From: FEN-299 sp963727765 | GTDB lineage: Bacteria > Acidobacteriota > Vicinamibacteria > Vicinamibacterales > Fen-181 | Direction: 5' to 3' | Length of the DNA: 64,000 bases | Assembly: GCA_963727765.1 (NCBI GenBank) | Contig: CAVSGZ010000012.1 | Coordinates: 186,001-250,000 of the forward strand | Part shown: positions 8,463 through 17,836 of the stretch, piece by piece | Numbering within the stretch: the first letter of the stretch is position 1 | Layout: each line of letters starts with the position of its first letter | Translations under genes and position numbers: made by a program | The notes under the pieces: generated by a model | Database searches by the model: none | Seen by the model: only the letters and a program-made list of their open reading frames with translations | What the model was told of the DNA's origin: nothing

Positions 8463-9257
8463 CTACCTCTGCTCCTTTGGTCCCGCCTCGGGCCCTCCCT
8501 TGTTGGACCACTGGCCCAGCAGGTTCAGCATCTCGATCGGCAGCGGGAACACGATGGTCGAGTTCTTCTCCGACGCGATCTCGGTGAGCGTCTGGAGGTA
8601 ACGAAGCGTGATCGTAACGGGCTCGACGGCGATGACCTTGGCGGCTTGGGCAAGCTTCTCGGAGGCCTCCAGCTCGCCGGCGGCGTGGATGATCTTAGCA
8701 CGTTTCTCGCGCTCGGCTTCGGCCTGGCGCGCCATCGCCCGCTGCATGTTCTCCGGCAAATCGACGTGCTTCACCTCGACGGCTGACACCTTGATCCCCC
8801 ACGACTCGGTGTGCTCGTCGAGGATCTGCTGGAGCTGCTGATTGAGCCGGTCGCGCTGCGACAGCAGGTCGTCGAGCTCGCACTGGCCGAGCACGCTCCG
8901 GAGCGTCGTCTGCGACAGCTGCGAGGTGGCGTAGTGGTAGTTCTCCACCTCGACGATCGCCCTCCTCGGATCCATCACCCGGAAGTAGACGACCGCATTC
9001 ACCTTGACCGAGACGTTGTCGCGCGTGATGACGTCCTGCGGCGGCACGTCCATCACGATCGTCCGGAGGCTGACGCGGACGATACGGTCGATCGGCGCGA
9101 AGACGAGGATGACGCCCGGGCCTTTCGGCTGAGGCAGGAGCTTGCCGAGCCGGAAGATCACCCCCCGCTCGTACTCGGCCAGGATCTTGATCGAGGCCAG
9201 CAGGTACAGCACGACGACGAAGAGGCCGAGGAAGGGAGCCAGGGAATAGTCAGCCAT
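8463..9257 (-). CDS. Slipin / SPFH (band 7) membrane protein
   Basis: This is a stomatin-like protein of 264 residues: an N-terminal membrane hairpin (about 6-25), the SPFH domain beginning ILAEYERGVIFRLGK, and a helical C terminus. GVKVSAVEVKHVDLPENMQRAMARQAEAEREKRA-like sequence identifies the slipin subfamily. Slipins oligomerise in the membrane and are substrates or partners of NfeD-type proteases, and here an nfeD gene lies directly upstream in the same direction. The ATG giving MADYSLAPF was preferred because AGAGG lies 8 nt before it. The upstream GTG has its Shine-Dalgarno sequence immediately adjacent. Confidence 0.92.
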   Translation of the reverse strand: MADYSLAPFLGLFVVVLYLLASIKILAEYERGVIFRLGKLLPQPKGPGVILVFAPIDRIVRVSLRTIVMDVPPQDVITRDNVSVKVNAVVYFRVMDPRRAIVEVENYHYATSQLSQTTLRSVLGQCELDDLLSQRDRLNQQLQQILDEHTESWGIKVSAVEVKHVDLPENMQRAMARQAEAEREKRAKIIHAAGELEASEKLAQAAKVIAVEPVTITLRYLQTLTEIASEKNSTIVFPLPIEMLNLLGQWSNKGGPEAGPKEQR

Positions 9258-9306
9258 GTGCAACACCTCTCAAGAGAGCGGACAGCAGGCAGTAGGCATC
9301 TGCGCG

Positions 9307-10665
9307 TCACGACGGGAGACGCTTGCGGCTCACGCGCAGCGTCAGCCCCTCGACAGCGACGACCGTCACGTCCTCGCCCTCGGCCACCGCGTGATCGGCG
9401 ACGGCCGTCCAGATCTCGCCGCGCGTGGCGACGCGGCCGGGCGCGCCCGGGGCGATCGGGCTCATTACACGCGCCGTCTCCCCGATCATGCCCGACGGCC
9501 CGGTCGTCGGGCGGCGGCGCTGGGAGGCGATCCCCAGCCGCACCAGCACGAACAGGATGGCCGAGAGTCCGACGACCACCGGCAGGATCACCGTGAAACT
9601 GACCCGAAGCTCGGGAGCGGGCGAGTCCATCAGCATCATCGACCCGAACAGCAGGCTCAGGATCCCGCCGACGCTCAGCACACCGTAACTGGTCACCTTC
9701 ACCTCGAGGACGAAGAGCCCGACCCCGAACAGGATCAGCAGAACCGCCGCGTAGTTGACCGGCAGCACCTGGAAGGTGAAGAAAGCGAGCAGCAGGCACA
9801 ACCCGCCGGCCACGCCGGGCAGGACGGCGCCCGGGTTCCAGAGCTCGATGGTCAGGCCCAGCATGCCCATGCTGAGCAGCAGGTAGGCGATGTTCGGGTG
9901 CGCGAGCGCGCTCAGCACCTGCTGCCTCCAGCTCATCTCCAGCGGGACAACGCGGGCGCCGGCGGTGTGCAGGACCAGCGTGCGGCCGTCGAAGCGCCGG
10001 ATCGTGCGCCCGTCGAGCCTGGCCAGCAGGTCCGGAACGTCGTTGGCCACCAGATCGATCAGCGGCGGCGTGGCGCCGATCGCCTCGGTCTCGGTGAACG
10101 ACCGGCTCTCCTGCACCGCCGCGTCGGCCAGTTGGGCGTTGCGCCCGCGCCCGGCCGCCCACGTCCTCGCGGCCGCCGCCACGTCGGACGCCATCTTCTT
10201 GGCCATCGTCTCATCGAGCTTCTCGCCCATCCCCTCGACCGGGTGGGCCGCGCCGATGTGCGTGCCCGGGGCCATGGCCGCGATGTCGGCGGCGATCGTG
10301 ATCAGAAAGCCGGCCGATGCCGCGCGGCCGCCGGAGGGGCCGACGAAGACGGCGACCGGCGTCCTGGCCGCCAGCATGCGTGAGACGATCGTGTGCGTGG
10401 AGTCGAGGAGCCCGCCCGGCGTGCGCAGCGTGAAGACCACCAGCTCGGCGCCGTCGCGGTCGGCGCGGTCCATGGTCTCCACCATGAACTCGGCCGACAC
10501 CGGCTGGATGAGTGCGTCGACCACGGCCGAGTAGACGAGCGGCTTGGAAGGCAGCGACCAGGCGCGCCCTGACGCGAGCGCCATGAGCAGCACCGCGAAG
10601 CCGACGAGATGGCGGCCCGGACTTGAGAGGCGCCGGGCACCTTCGACGCGCGGCACATGCAGCAT
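9307..10665 (-). CDS. nfeD: NfeD-family membrane-bound ClpP-class serine protease
   Basis: This is a long-form NfeD (about 452 residues): signal peptide, periplasmic ClpP-like serine protease domain, four to five membrane helices and a C-terminal OB-fold NfeD domain. The nucleophile Ser is in GGRAASAGF (about 117) and the general-base Lys is in ETMAKKMASD (about 156), giving the Ser-Lys dyad known for this family. LTIELWNPGAVLPGVAG is a family hallmark in the membrane region. The nfeD-slipin gene pair is widely conserved and suggests cleavage of the slipin C terminus. Start: ATG with AGG 5 nt upstream. An in-frame GTG 6 nt earlier is possible. Confidence 0.92.
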   Translation of the reverse strand: MLHVPRVEGARRLSSPGRHLVGFAVLLMALASGRAWSLPSKPLVYSAVVDALIQPVSAEFMVETMDRADRDGAELVVFTLRTPGGLLDSTHTIVSRMLAARTPVAVFVGPSGGRAASAGFLITIAADIAAMAPGTHIGAAHPVEGMGEKLDETMAKKMASDVAAAARTWAAGRGRNAQLADAAVQESRSFTETEAIGATPPLIDLVANDVPDLLARLDGRTIRRFDGRTLVLHTAGARVVPLEMSWRQQVLSALAHPNIAYLLLSMGMLGLTIELWNPGAVLPGVAGGLCLLLAFFTFQVLPVNYAAVLLILFGVGLFVLEVKVTSYGVLSVGGILSLLFGSMMLMDSPAPELRVSFTVILPVVVGLSAILFVLVRLGIASQRRRPTTGPSGMIGETARVMSPIAPGAPGRVATRGEIWTAVADHAVAEGEDVTVVAVEGLTLRVSRKRLPS

Positions 10666-10711
10666 GGTCACCTACCGGGCCGGATTATAGCGCAGGGCGA
10701 CGATCTTCCTC

Positions 10712-12347
10712 TCACCGGGACGCCAGCGCGGAGGCGAGGCGCGTCGCGTCGGCATCCTTCGGGTCGAGGCGCTGGGCCTTCACCAGTTCCGCACGTGCCG
10801 CCGCCGCATCGCCGGCCGCCAGGTACGCCTCGCCGAGCACCGCGTGCGCCGCGGCCGATTCCGCGCTCCAGAGCGAGATCTTGAGGGCCTCGATCGCCTC
10901 GGCCCGACGACCGGTCTGCAGGTAGATCCGCCCGAGCAGCAGGTGCACGTCGGCCTGATAGGGCGACAGGTAAAGTGAGCGCTTCAACTCGTCGACCGCC
11001 TCGGCCTCCTGTCGCTGCTCGTACAGCCGACGACCGCGGTCGGCGTGGAACGCGGCCAGTTCCTTCTGATCGGTCTGCCCGGAGCGCCCGAGCCCGGCTG
11101 CCGCCGCGCCCGCGCGGGGGGAATCGAGATCCTCGCGCAGCCGCTCGAGACCGCGCGGGATCGGCTCGGAGGCCGCGTTGGGTCGTCGCTCCCACTCGTC
11201 GAAGGTCGACGAGAGCTGCCGGGCGAGGTCCCGCTCCCGCTCGGCCTCGACCCTCGCGCCCCGTGCGCGGAGCGCCGCGGCCAGGACGACGTGCGCCTGG
11301 CCGTCGGCGGGGTTACGCCTCACGGCCTCCCCGAGCCAGAACGCGGCCGCCGGGAGGTCGTGCTCGAACCAGTACGCGTAGCCGAGGTTGAAGGCGCAGT
11401 CCGGGTCCTGCGGGTCGCTCTCGGCAGCCTTCGTGAAGAAATACGTGGCCCGCCCGGTCTGCGCCGTCGATCCGCGCCGAGCCTGGATGACCCCGAGGTT
11501 GTTGTAGAGCGCCGGCGTCGGCGACACGTCGAGCAGCGCCTTCAGGATCTGGTAGCCCTCGTCGGTACTGCTTCAGGTTGATCTTCGACAGCGCCGCGAG
11601 GAACTGCGCCTGCCGGTAGGCGCGCGACGAGGCCGGCACGGCGAGCGCCGCGGCGGCCGCGCGGGCGTGGTCGCCCTGCCTGGTGTAGACCTGCCAGAGC
11701 GCGATGCGGGCCGGCGCGAACTCGGGCGCGAGCTTCACGGCGCCGTCGAGGAGCCGGATCTGGGCGGCGGGCGTCTCGGCCATCAGCCCCTTGATATAGG
11801 TCTCGAAGACCGGGAGACTGCCGTGCTCGACGTCGAGGCGGTCGGGCGCGGCAAGCCCGGGCGGAAGGAGCTGGCGTGCGAGCCGCTCGCACACGCCGAA
11901 CAGGTCGGACAGCCGGCCCGTCTCGACCACCGGCGCGCGCATCCGTCCGCTGTCGAGCCGGATGGCGCGCGCGCGGACCACGATCTGCCCTTCCTGCGTC
12001 TCGAAGCTGCCGATGACCACCTGCGCCGCGCCCATGACCTGCCCGAGCCGGATGAGCGTCGCCTCACTGAGGACGGCAAACGGCGGAAGTTGCATCCGTC
12101 CGCAGGCCTTGAGCCGCTCGGCGCGCGAGATGGTCCCGACGCCAAGCGCGTCAAGATCGCCGGCGAGCAGCGTGGCCACGGCCTCGGAGATCCACGCGAA
12201 ATGCCCGTCGCGCTGCACGTTCTCGAACGGCACGACGAGCAGCCGCTCGACCGGCGCTGGCGCCTGCGCGCGGGCGGCGCCTTGCCCCAGCACGAGCGCG
12301 AGGGCCACGAGCACCGGGATCAGGAGGCGGGCCGGACCGCGCGTCAT
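10712..12347 (-). CDS. Periplasmic TPR-repeat protein with N-terminal FlgO/TolB-like domain (single-base frameshift)
   Basis: This is an exported protein of about 545 residues: signal peptide (about 1-27), then a domain starting ERLLVVPFENVQRDGHFAW that resembles the alpha/beta fold of FlgO or TolB N termini. At least six TPR-like helical pairs follow, for example ALYNNLGVIQARRG, CAFNLGYAYWFEHD and ADVHLLLGRIYLQTG. The start ATG overlaps the stop of the upstream gene (ATGA). The frame is broken at 11561-11567, where TACCGAC should read TACGAC. Removing one C joins NLKQY directly to DEGYQILKALLDVSPTP. This is likely a sequence error. Function is unknown; TPRs suggest protein-protein contacts. 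Confidence 0.8.
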
Positions 12348-12952
12348 TCCGGCGAGGTCACGCTGACGATGCGCGACGCGCGCGGCTTGTGAAGGGCGAC
12401 CGTGATCAGGCACGACGAGTCTCCCACGGCGCGGCAGCGGTCCAGCGTGACCGTGCCGGGTACCGAGTACAGGTCGAGGAACCGCGAGACGGCGGCCGCG
12501 TGGAACGCGCAGAGCGGGTTCGGCGACGCCTCGCGCACGCCGCAGAAGATCGAGTCCTGAACGTCGAGCGTCCCCTGCCCGTGGCGGACTCGCAGCTTGA
12601 CCCGGTGGCCGACGTGAATCGCCGAAATCGAGCGCCTGGCCAGCCGCAGCACCGCCCGGGAGCGGTACCACAGCGGCATCGATTGCAGCAGCGAGCGGCC
12701 GGCCGACGACTTCCCGTCCACCGTCCACTCGGCCGCGTACTCGCCGGCGCGCCGGGTCACCTGCTCGTAGGACGCCCCCTCCTGACGGAGAAAGCTGAGC
12801 ACGGCCAGGACCGGCGCCACGCCAATCGTCCCGAGCCGGAGGCCGTCGGGGTTCAGCCAGTTCTCGTAGAACTCCAGCCGCGCGGGCAGGATGTCGCTGA
12901 TGCCTTGGTGCAGGCTGGCCACGAGGATTCGCGCAATTCCCGGTTCGGTCAT
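12344..12952 (-). CDS. Hypothetical protein with V4R-like C-terminal domain
   Basis: This is a 202-residue soluble protein without a signal peptide. Its C-terminal part (about 145-190) has the spacing of the V4R domain: a Cys in PLCAFHAAAVSRFLDLY, then CRAVGDSSC followed by a hydrophobic strand. V4R domains bind small hydrophobic ligands or hydrocarbons and regulate partner domains. The N-terminal part around 50-110 is not recognised. It overlaps the TPR gene by 4 bp, so the two are translationally coupled, and it is divergent from mobA. A role as a ligand-binding regulator is a guess. Confidence 0.6.
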   Translation of the reverse strand: MTEPGIARILVASLHQGISDILPARLEFYENWLNPDGLRLGTIGVAPVLAVLSFLRQEGASYEQVTRRAGEYAAEWTVDGKSSAGRSLLQSMPLWYRSRAVLRLARRSISAIHVGHRVKLRVRHGQGTLDVQDSIFCGVREASPNPLCAFHAAAVSRFLDLYSVPGTVTLDRCRAVGDSSCLITVALHKPRASRIVSVTSPE

Positions 12953-12975
12953 TTTCTGCTAAGGTAAGAACGCCA

Positions 12976-13584
12976 GTGGATGTCGCAATTCTCGCGGGTG
13001 GACGGGCGCGCCGACTGGGCGGCATCGACAAGAGCGCGCTCACGATCGGCCGCGTGTCCATCTTCGAGCGGCAGCTGGCGGCGTTCGAGCGCCTGGCCGA
13101 CCGGATCGTCGTGATCGGCGGCGGGCCGGACCGTTTGGGTCCCGGCCGCGTCGCCGTCGTCCCGGATCGGCTGCCGCGTGCCGGGGCGCTCGGCGGCCTC
13201 TACACGGCGCTCTGTGAAGCCGTGACGCCCTACGTGCTCGTCGTCGCGTGTGACCTGCCGTTTGTGAGCGCGCGAGTGGTGGAGCGACTGGCGGCGCTGG
13301 CCGGCGGGACCGTCGACGCCGTGGTGCCACGAACCGTCGACGGGATGCAGCCCCTGTGCGCCGTGTACGCGCGGAGGCTGAAGAACCGGGTCCGTCGACA
13401 CATCGAGTCGGGTCACTTGAAGGTCCAGGATCTGCTGGCGGCCGTCCGCGTCCGGGAACTGGGCCCGGACGACATCGCGTCGCTCGATCCGACCGGGCAC
13501 TCGTTCTTCAACGTCAACACGCCGGGCGATTTGGATCAGGCTGTTCGACTTGCCGCACGCGCGGACCGGCACGCCCGCCGCTGA
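12976..13584 (+). CDS. mobA: Molybdenum cofactor guanylyltransferase
   Basis: MobA adds GMP from GTP to molybdopterin to make the MGD cofactor in the cytoplasm. The 202-residue protein has the nucleotide-binding loop LAGGRARRLGGIDKS at its N terminus and a metal-binding VACDLPFVS segment. A C-terminal NVNTPGDL motif is typical of the family. Translation starts at GTG only about 5 nt after a TAAGAA element, so the message may be leaderless. No other moco gene is nearby. It is divergent from the V4R-like gene. Confidence 0.88.
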   Translation: MDVAILAGGRARRLGGIDKSALTIGRVSIFERQLAAFERLADRIVVIGGGPDRLGPGRVAVVPDRLPRAGALGGLYTALCEAVTPYVLVVACDLPFVSARVVERLAALAGGTVDAVVPRTVDGMQPLCAVYARRLKNRVRRHIESGHLKVQDLLAAVRVRELGPDDIASLDPTGHSFFNVNTPGDLDQAVRLAARADRHARR

Positions 13585-13639
13585 CAGCCACGATTATGGC
13601 ACGCGCGCGGGGCGGCGAACCAGCCACGATACTCACGCA

Positions 13640-15652
13640 ATGATACTTCCAGTCCACGACCTCGTTCGCGAACGGATCACCTCCGCGCTGATCCACCAGT
13701 ACGGGCTTCCCGCCGACGCGCTGCCGGCGATCGTGATCGACTACCCGCCGACGCGCGCGCTGGGCGACCTGGCGCTGCCGCTGGCCTTCGAGCTGGCCCG
13801 GCGTCTGCGCAAGGCGCCGCGGGCCATCGCGGAAGAGATGGCGGGGACGCTCGGCGAGATCCCCGGCGTCGCCCGCGTCGAAGCCGTCAACGGCTACCTC
13901 AACCTGTTCCTCGACCGGAAGGCCTTCCTGGTCGGCCGCCTGGCCGCAGGCTCGCCGGTTCTGACGCCCTCACCCGCGCCGCAGGCGCCCAAGACGATCG
14001 TCGAGCATACGGCGATCAACCCGAACAAGGCGGCGCACATCGGGCACCTCCGGAACTCGGCGCTCGGCGACACGCTCGTGCGGGCCCTGCGCTTCCGCGG
14101 CACCCCGGTCGAGGTGCAGAACTACATCGACGACACCGGCGTCCAGGTGGCCGACGTCGTGGTCGGCTTCCGCGAGCTCGAGCACCAGGACCTCGCCGCC
14201 ATCCGGTCCATCGCCGACAGCGCGCGATTCGACTACCACTGCTGGGATCTCTATGCCCGCGTGGCCGACTGGTACGAAGAGGACAAGGCGCGGCTCGCGA
14301 TCCGTCTCGACACGCTGCACGCCATCGAGCGCGGGGGCAACGAGGCGGCCGACACCGCCGCGTTCATCGCCGACCGTATCGTCCGCTGCCACCTGAAGAC
14401 GATGGCGCGGATGCACGTGGACTACGACCTGCTCGCCTGGGAAGGCGACATCCTGCACCTGCACTTCTGGGCGCGGGCGTTCGAGATCCTCAAGGAGAAG
14501 GGGGCCGTCTTCCTGCAGTCGCAGGGCCGGCTGGCCGGCTGCTGGGTGATGCCGATCGAAGAGGAGGGCGGCCCGGCCGAGGACGCCGCCGAACCGGCCG
14601 AGCTCGACGAGGAGCGCGAGAAGGTCATCGTCAGGTCCAACGGAACCGTGACCTACGTCGGCAAGGACATGGCCTACCAGTTCTGGAAGTTCGGCGTGCT
14701 CGGGCGCGACTTCCACTACCGCGTGTTCGACCGGCGGCAGGACGGGCAGCCGATCTGGGCGACCTGTCGCGAGCAGGTGCCCGGCACGCCGTCCCATCCG
14801 CCGTTCGGGGGCGCCGGCGCGGTGTTCAACGTCATCGACGTCAGGCAGTCGTACCTGCAGAAGCTGCTCAAGCAGGCGCTGGTGGCCATCGGCCACGCCG
14901 GCGAGGCGGAGCGGTCGGTCCATTTCTCGTACGAGATGGTCGCCCTCACCCACAACACGGCGCGGCAGCTCGGTTACACGCTCTCGGCCGAGGATGCGGC
15001 ACGCCCCTTCGTGGAAGTCTCCGGGCGCAAAGGGCTCGGCGTGAAGGCCGACGACCTGCTGGACGTGCTGACGAAGAAGGCAGGCGAAGAGGTGGCGAAG
15101 CGGAACCCCGATCTGCCGCCTGAGGGGGCCCGGCGGATCGCCGAGGCGATCGCCGTCGCCGCCGTCCGCTATTTCATGGTCAGGTTCTCGCGAGGCAAGG
15201 TCATCGCCTTCGACATCGACGAGGCGCTCAATTTCGAGGGTGAAAGCGGCCCCTATTTACAGTATGCTGTCGTTCGCGCGAACAACATCTTCCAGAAACT
15301 CCGTGACCGGGAAGAGGTTGGAGAAGCGGAGTTTCTGAGCCCTCTCGCCAGCACCCCCACAGGCGAGTTGGACGGCGAACCCGAGGGTCACGACCTCTGG
15401 GCCCTCGTGCTCGAGGCGGCGCGGCTCGACGAAGTGGCGGAGCAGGCGGTCCGGACCCTGGAGTTCTCGGTCCTCGCGAAATACGCGTTCGGCCTGGCAC
15501 AGACGTTCAACGCGTTCTATCACCGGTTTCCGATTCTGAACGAACCGCGCGACGATGCGCGCCGGTGGCGCGCCGCGGCGGTCAGCTACTTCCGGAACCA
15601 GTTGACGGGAGCCCTCAGCCTGATGGGCATCCCGGTCCCGCCCCGCATGTAG
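13640..15652 (+). CDS. argS: Arginyl-tRNA synthetase
   Basis: This is a class I aminoacyl-tRNA synthetase charging tRNA-Arg. Of 670 residues, the N-terminal additional domain is followed by the HIGH motif in NKAAHIGHLRNS (133-136). A KMSK-equivalent loop SGRKGLGVKADDLL follows, and the DALR anticodon-binding domain is near the C terminus (GESGPYLQYAVVRANNI). An acidic insertion rich in Glu and Ala lies around residues 270-290 before the TVTYVGKDMAYQFWKFG segment. The ATG was chosen because MILPVHDLVRERI is the normal N terminus; the longer open frame runs over the mobA 3' end. The ATG lies 6 nt after a GATACT -10-like element with no Shine-Dalgarno, so it is a leaderless candidate. Confidence 0.95.
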   Translation: MILPVHDLVRERITSALIHQYGLPADALPAIVIDYPPTRALGDLALPLAFELARRLRKAPRAIAEEMAGTLGEIPGVARVEAVNGYLNLFLDRKAFLVGRLAAGSPVLTPSPAPQAPKTIVEHTAINPNKAAHIGHLRNSALGDTLVRALRFRGTPVEVQNYIDDTGVQVADVVVGFRELEHQDLAAIRSIADSARFDYHCWDLYARVADWYEEDKARLAIRLDTLHAIERGGNEAADTAAFIADRIVRCHLKTMARMHVDYDLLAWEGDILHLHFWARAFEILKEKGAVFLQSQGRLAGCWVMPIEEEGGPAEDAAEPAELDEEREKVIVRSNGTVTYVGKDMAYQFWKFGVLGRDFHYRVFDRRQDGQPIWATCREQVPGTPSHPPFGGAGAVFNVIDVRQSYLQKLLKQALVAIGHAGEAERSVHFSYEMVALTHNTARQLGYTLSAEDAARPFVEVSGRKGLGVKADDLLDVLTKKAGEEVAKRNPDLPPEGARRIAEAIAVAAVRYFMVRFSRGKVIAFDIDEALNFEGESGPYLQYAVVRANNIFQKLRDREEVGEAEFLSPLASTPTGELDGEPEGHDLWALVLEAARLDEVAEQAVRTLEFSVLAKYAFGLAQTFNAFYHRFPILNEPRDDARRWRAAAVSYFRNQLTGALSLMGIPVPPRM

Positions 15653-15755
15653 CAGGGGCGACGCGGTGCCCCGAGGCGTATCGCCCGGCCGGCCGCGCAC
15701 CGGACCCTGGCGGCGGGACTGACGGGTCCAGCGGATTGAAGGTTCGAGGATTCAT

Positions 15756-16442
15756 ATGGCTCCGATCATCGGCATCGCGCCGTGCCGCAGTCTGCCCGAC
15801 TATGTGGAATCGGTCCGCCGCGCCGGCGGCGAGCCGCGCGTGCTCGACCCGCAGCAGGATCAGCCGGCGACGGTCGCGGGCGAGGTCCACGGGCTGCTGT
15901 TGACCGGCGGCGTCGACGTCGATCCGGCACGTTACGGCGCCGAGCGGCACCAGACGGTGACGGCGGTCGAGCCTGAGCGCGACGCGTTCGAGTTCGCCCT
16001 GCTGCACGCGGCGCGAGAGGCCAAATTGCCGGTCTTCGGAATCTGCCGGGGCCTGCAGGTCATGAACGTCGCCTTCGGCGGCACACTGGTGCAGGACATC
16101 GAGGCAGAAGAGGCCGGCATGCTGCCGCACACGGTGCCCACGCCGCCATGTGCCATCGCCCACGAGGTGTGGATCAGCAAGGGCAGCCGGCTCTGGACGC
16201 TGATGCAGGAGAAGATGGTCGACGCCGACACCTGCTCGGTGAACAGCCGGCATCACCAGGCGATCAAGCATCTCGCCGCGGGGTTCGAGGTCACCGCCAC
16301 GGCGCCAGACGGCGTCATCGAGGCCATCGAGTGCCCGGACGCCACCTTCTGCCTCGGCGTCCAGTGGCACCCCGAGAACTTCTGGCGGACTGGCGAGTTC
16401 AGGCCGCTGTTCGAGGGATTCATCGAGGCCTGCAGGCGGTAA
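15756..16442 (+). CDS. Class I glutamine amidotransferase-like hydrolase (peptidase C26, PuuD-like)
   Basis: This is a 228-residue gamma-glutamyl hydrolase-type protein. The nucleophile Cys is in FGICRGLQVMNVAFGG (Cys about 97). The catalytic His-Glu pair is in QWHPE near residue 212, and LTGGVDVDPARYG is the family N-terminal signature. Members such as PuuD hydrolyse gamma-glutamyl-GABA, but the other putrescine-degradation genes are absent, so the substrate is undetermined. It stands alone on the plus strand between argS and a convergent RNA methyltransferase gene. Confidence 0.85.
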   Translation: MAPIIGIAPCRSLPDYVESVRRAGGEPRVLDPQQDQPATVAGEVHGLLLTGGVDVDPARYGAERHQTVTAVEPERDAFEFALLHAAREAKLPVFGICRGLQVMNVAFGGTLVQDIEAEEAGMLPHTVPTPPCAIAHEVWISKGSRLWTLMQEKMVDADTCSVNSRHHQAIKHLAAGFEVTATAPDGVIEAIECPDATFCLGVQWHPENFWRTGEFRPLFEGFIEACRR

Positions 16443-16452
16443 CTGGCCTGAT

Positions 16453-16494
16453 TGCACGATCGCCAGATCGCCAGATCGCACGATCGCCAGATAG
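16453..16494. repeat. GATCGCCA short tandem repeat downstream of two convergent genes
   Basis: This string of GATCGCCA and GATCGCACGA units fills the gap between two convergent genes. It touches the stop codon of the methyltransferase gene. It matches the repeat overlapping the start of the sulfate-binding protein gene at 4308-4333. Confidence 0.75.
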
Positions 16495-17805
16495 CTAGGT
16501 TCGCCCAAACACGGCCAGAACCTCCACGTGGGCCGTGTTCGGAAACAGATCAAACGCCTCGATCTGCTCGAGACGGTACCCCGCGTCGACGAGCCTCCGC
16601 GCGTCCCTCGCGAAAGTCGCCACATCACAGGACACGTAGATCAGGCGGCCGGCAGGCTGCGCCGCCACCGCTGACGACGCGGCCTTCGACATGCCGGTCC
16701 GTGGCGGGTCGATGACGATGGCGGCGTCGCGCGGAACCGGGTGCGCCGCGAGGTAGCTCTCGACCGCCATCTCGACCGGCTCGAGCGCCGGGCCGAACGG
16801 CGCGGCGTTGGCCGTCAGGTCGGCCGCCCCGGCTGGGTCTCCTTCGACCGCGACGACCGACGTCCATCCTGACGCGGCGAGCGAGGCGGAGAAGAGTCCC
16901 ACGCCGGCATAGAGATCGACGACAGGCCCGTCGGGCACGAGCGAGACCACGCGCGAGGCCAGCCGGGCGAGGAGGTAGCGGTTCCCCTGGAAGAACGCCC
17001 CCACGTGATGCTGCAGGCGCAGCATCGCGGGGCGGATGTCGCCGCTCGCCAGGTCCAGGGTGTCCACCACGCACGGGGCGCCGCCCACCGTCATCGTCCG
17101 CCGGGCGGATCCCGGGCTGTCGCTCCTGGCGTCTCCGAACGACGCGGTGACGCCGACGACCGTCGGCAGCGCCGCGAGCGCCGCCAGGCCGCGGGGGGCG
17201 CGAGGAAGGTTGAGAGTCACGTGCAGCGCGCGCTCGGTGGCCGGCACGTTCTCGCACAGCTCGATCTCGGTGGCGCCGTCGAGCGCGCCTTCGCGGACCT
17301 GCTCGGAGATCGCCGTCACGACCTCGCACGTCCCCGGCAGCAGTTGCCGTGTCGACGCGGGATCGCACAGCCCGTGCGTGCCCTCCCTGAAGAAGCCGAG
17401 CGTTCGGCCACGGGCGTGGAGCCGCGCCCGCATCCGATACCCCGATTCGGGCGACGGGGTGACCGCGACCGGCGCCGCGAGCGGGATCTTCCCGATCCTC
17501 GAGAGGGCGTCGGCTATCACCTCCGCCTTGAGCGCGAGCTGCCGGTCGTAGGCGATGTGGGCGTACACGTTCCCGCCGCACGCCCAGTCGGTGATGCCGA
17601 CGCGCCGGTCGGGAGAGGCCTCGATCAGATCGATCGCCGTGGCGTAAGTCACGCCCTGGCCGGTTCGCTCCACCACCGCCCGGACGCGCTCGCCGGGAAT
17701 CGCGGCGTGCACGAGCACCACGCGGCCTTCGTGGCGCGCGATCATGCGCCCGCCCGCTGCGGGCTTGTCGATCGCGAGCTCGACGACGGAACCTGGAGAG
17801 AACAT
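16495..17805 (-). CDS. RlmD/RumA-type RNA (uracil-5-)-methyltransferase
   Basis: This is an SAM-dependent m5U methyltransferase of the TrmA/RlmD family, 436 residues. The N-terminal TRAM-like beta domain is about 3-60. The SAM motif is VVDLYAGVGLFSASL, the catalytic nucleophile lies in YVSCDVATFARD, and the terminal NTAHVEVLAVF carries the catalytic Glu. Only part of the RlmD Fe-S ligand set is visible (ACGGNVYAHIAY), so the cluster may be missing. RlmCD-type or tRNA specificity therefore cannot be excluded. The ATG giving MFSPGSVVELAI was used; the longer frame upstream has no homology-like sequence. Confidence 0.88.
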   Translation of the reverse strand: MFSPGSVVELAIDKPAAGGRMIARHEGRVVLVHAAIPGERVRAVVERTGQGVTYATAIDLIEASPDRRVGITDWACGGNVYAHIAYDRQLALKAEVIADALSRIGKIPLAAPVAVTPSPESGYRMRARLHARGRTLGFFREGTHGLCDPASTRQLLPGTCEVVTAISEQVREGALDGATEIELCENVPATERALHVTLNLPRAPRGLAALAALPTVVGVTASFGDARSDSPGSARRTMTVGGAPCVVDTLDLASGDIRPAMLRLQHHVGAFFQGNRYLLARLASRVVSLVPDGPVVDLYAGVGLFSASLAASGWTSVVAVEGDPAGAADLTANAAPFGPALEPVEMAVESYLAAHPVPRDAAIVIDPPRTGMSKAASSAVAAQPAGRLIYVSCDVATFARDARRLVDAGYRLEQIEAFDLFPNTAHVEVLAVFGRT

Positions 17806-17836
17806 AAGAACCCAGACGACGCGGCGCGACGGGGCT

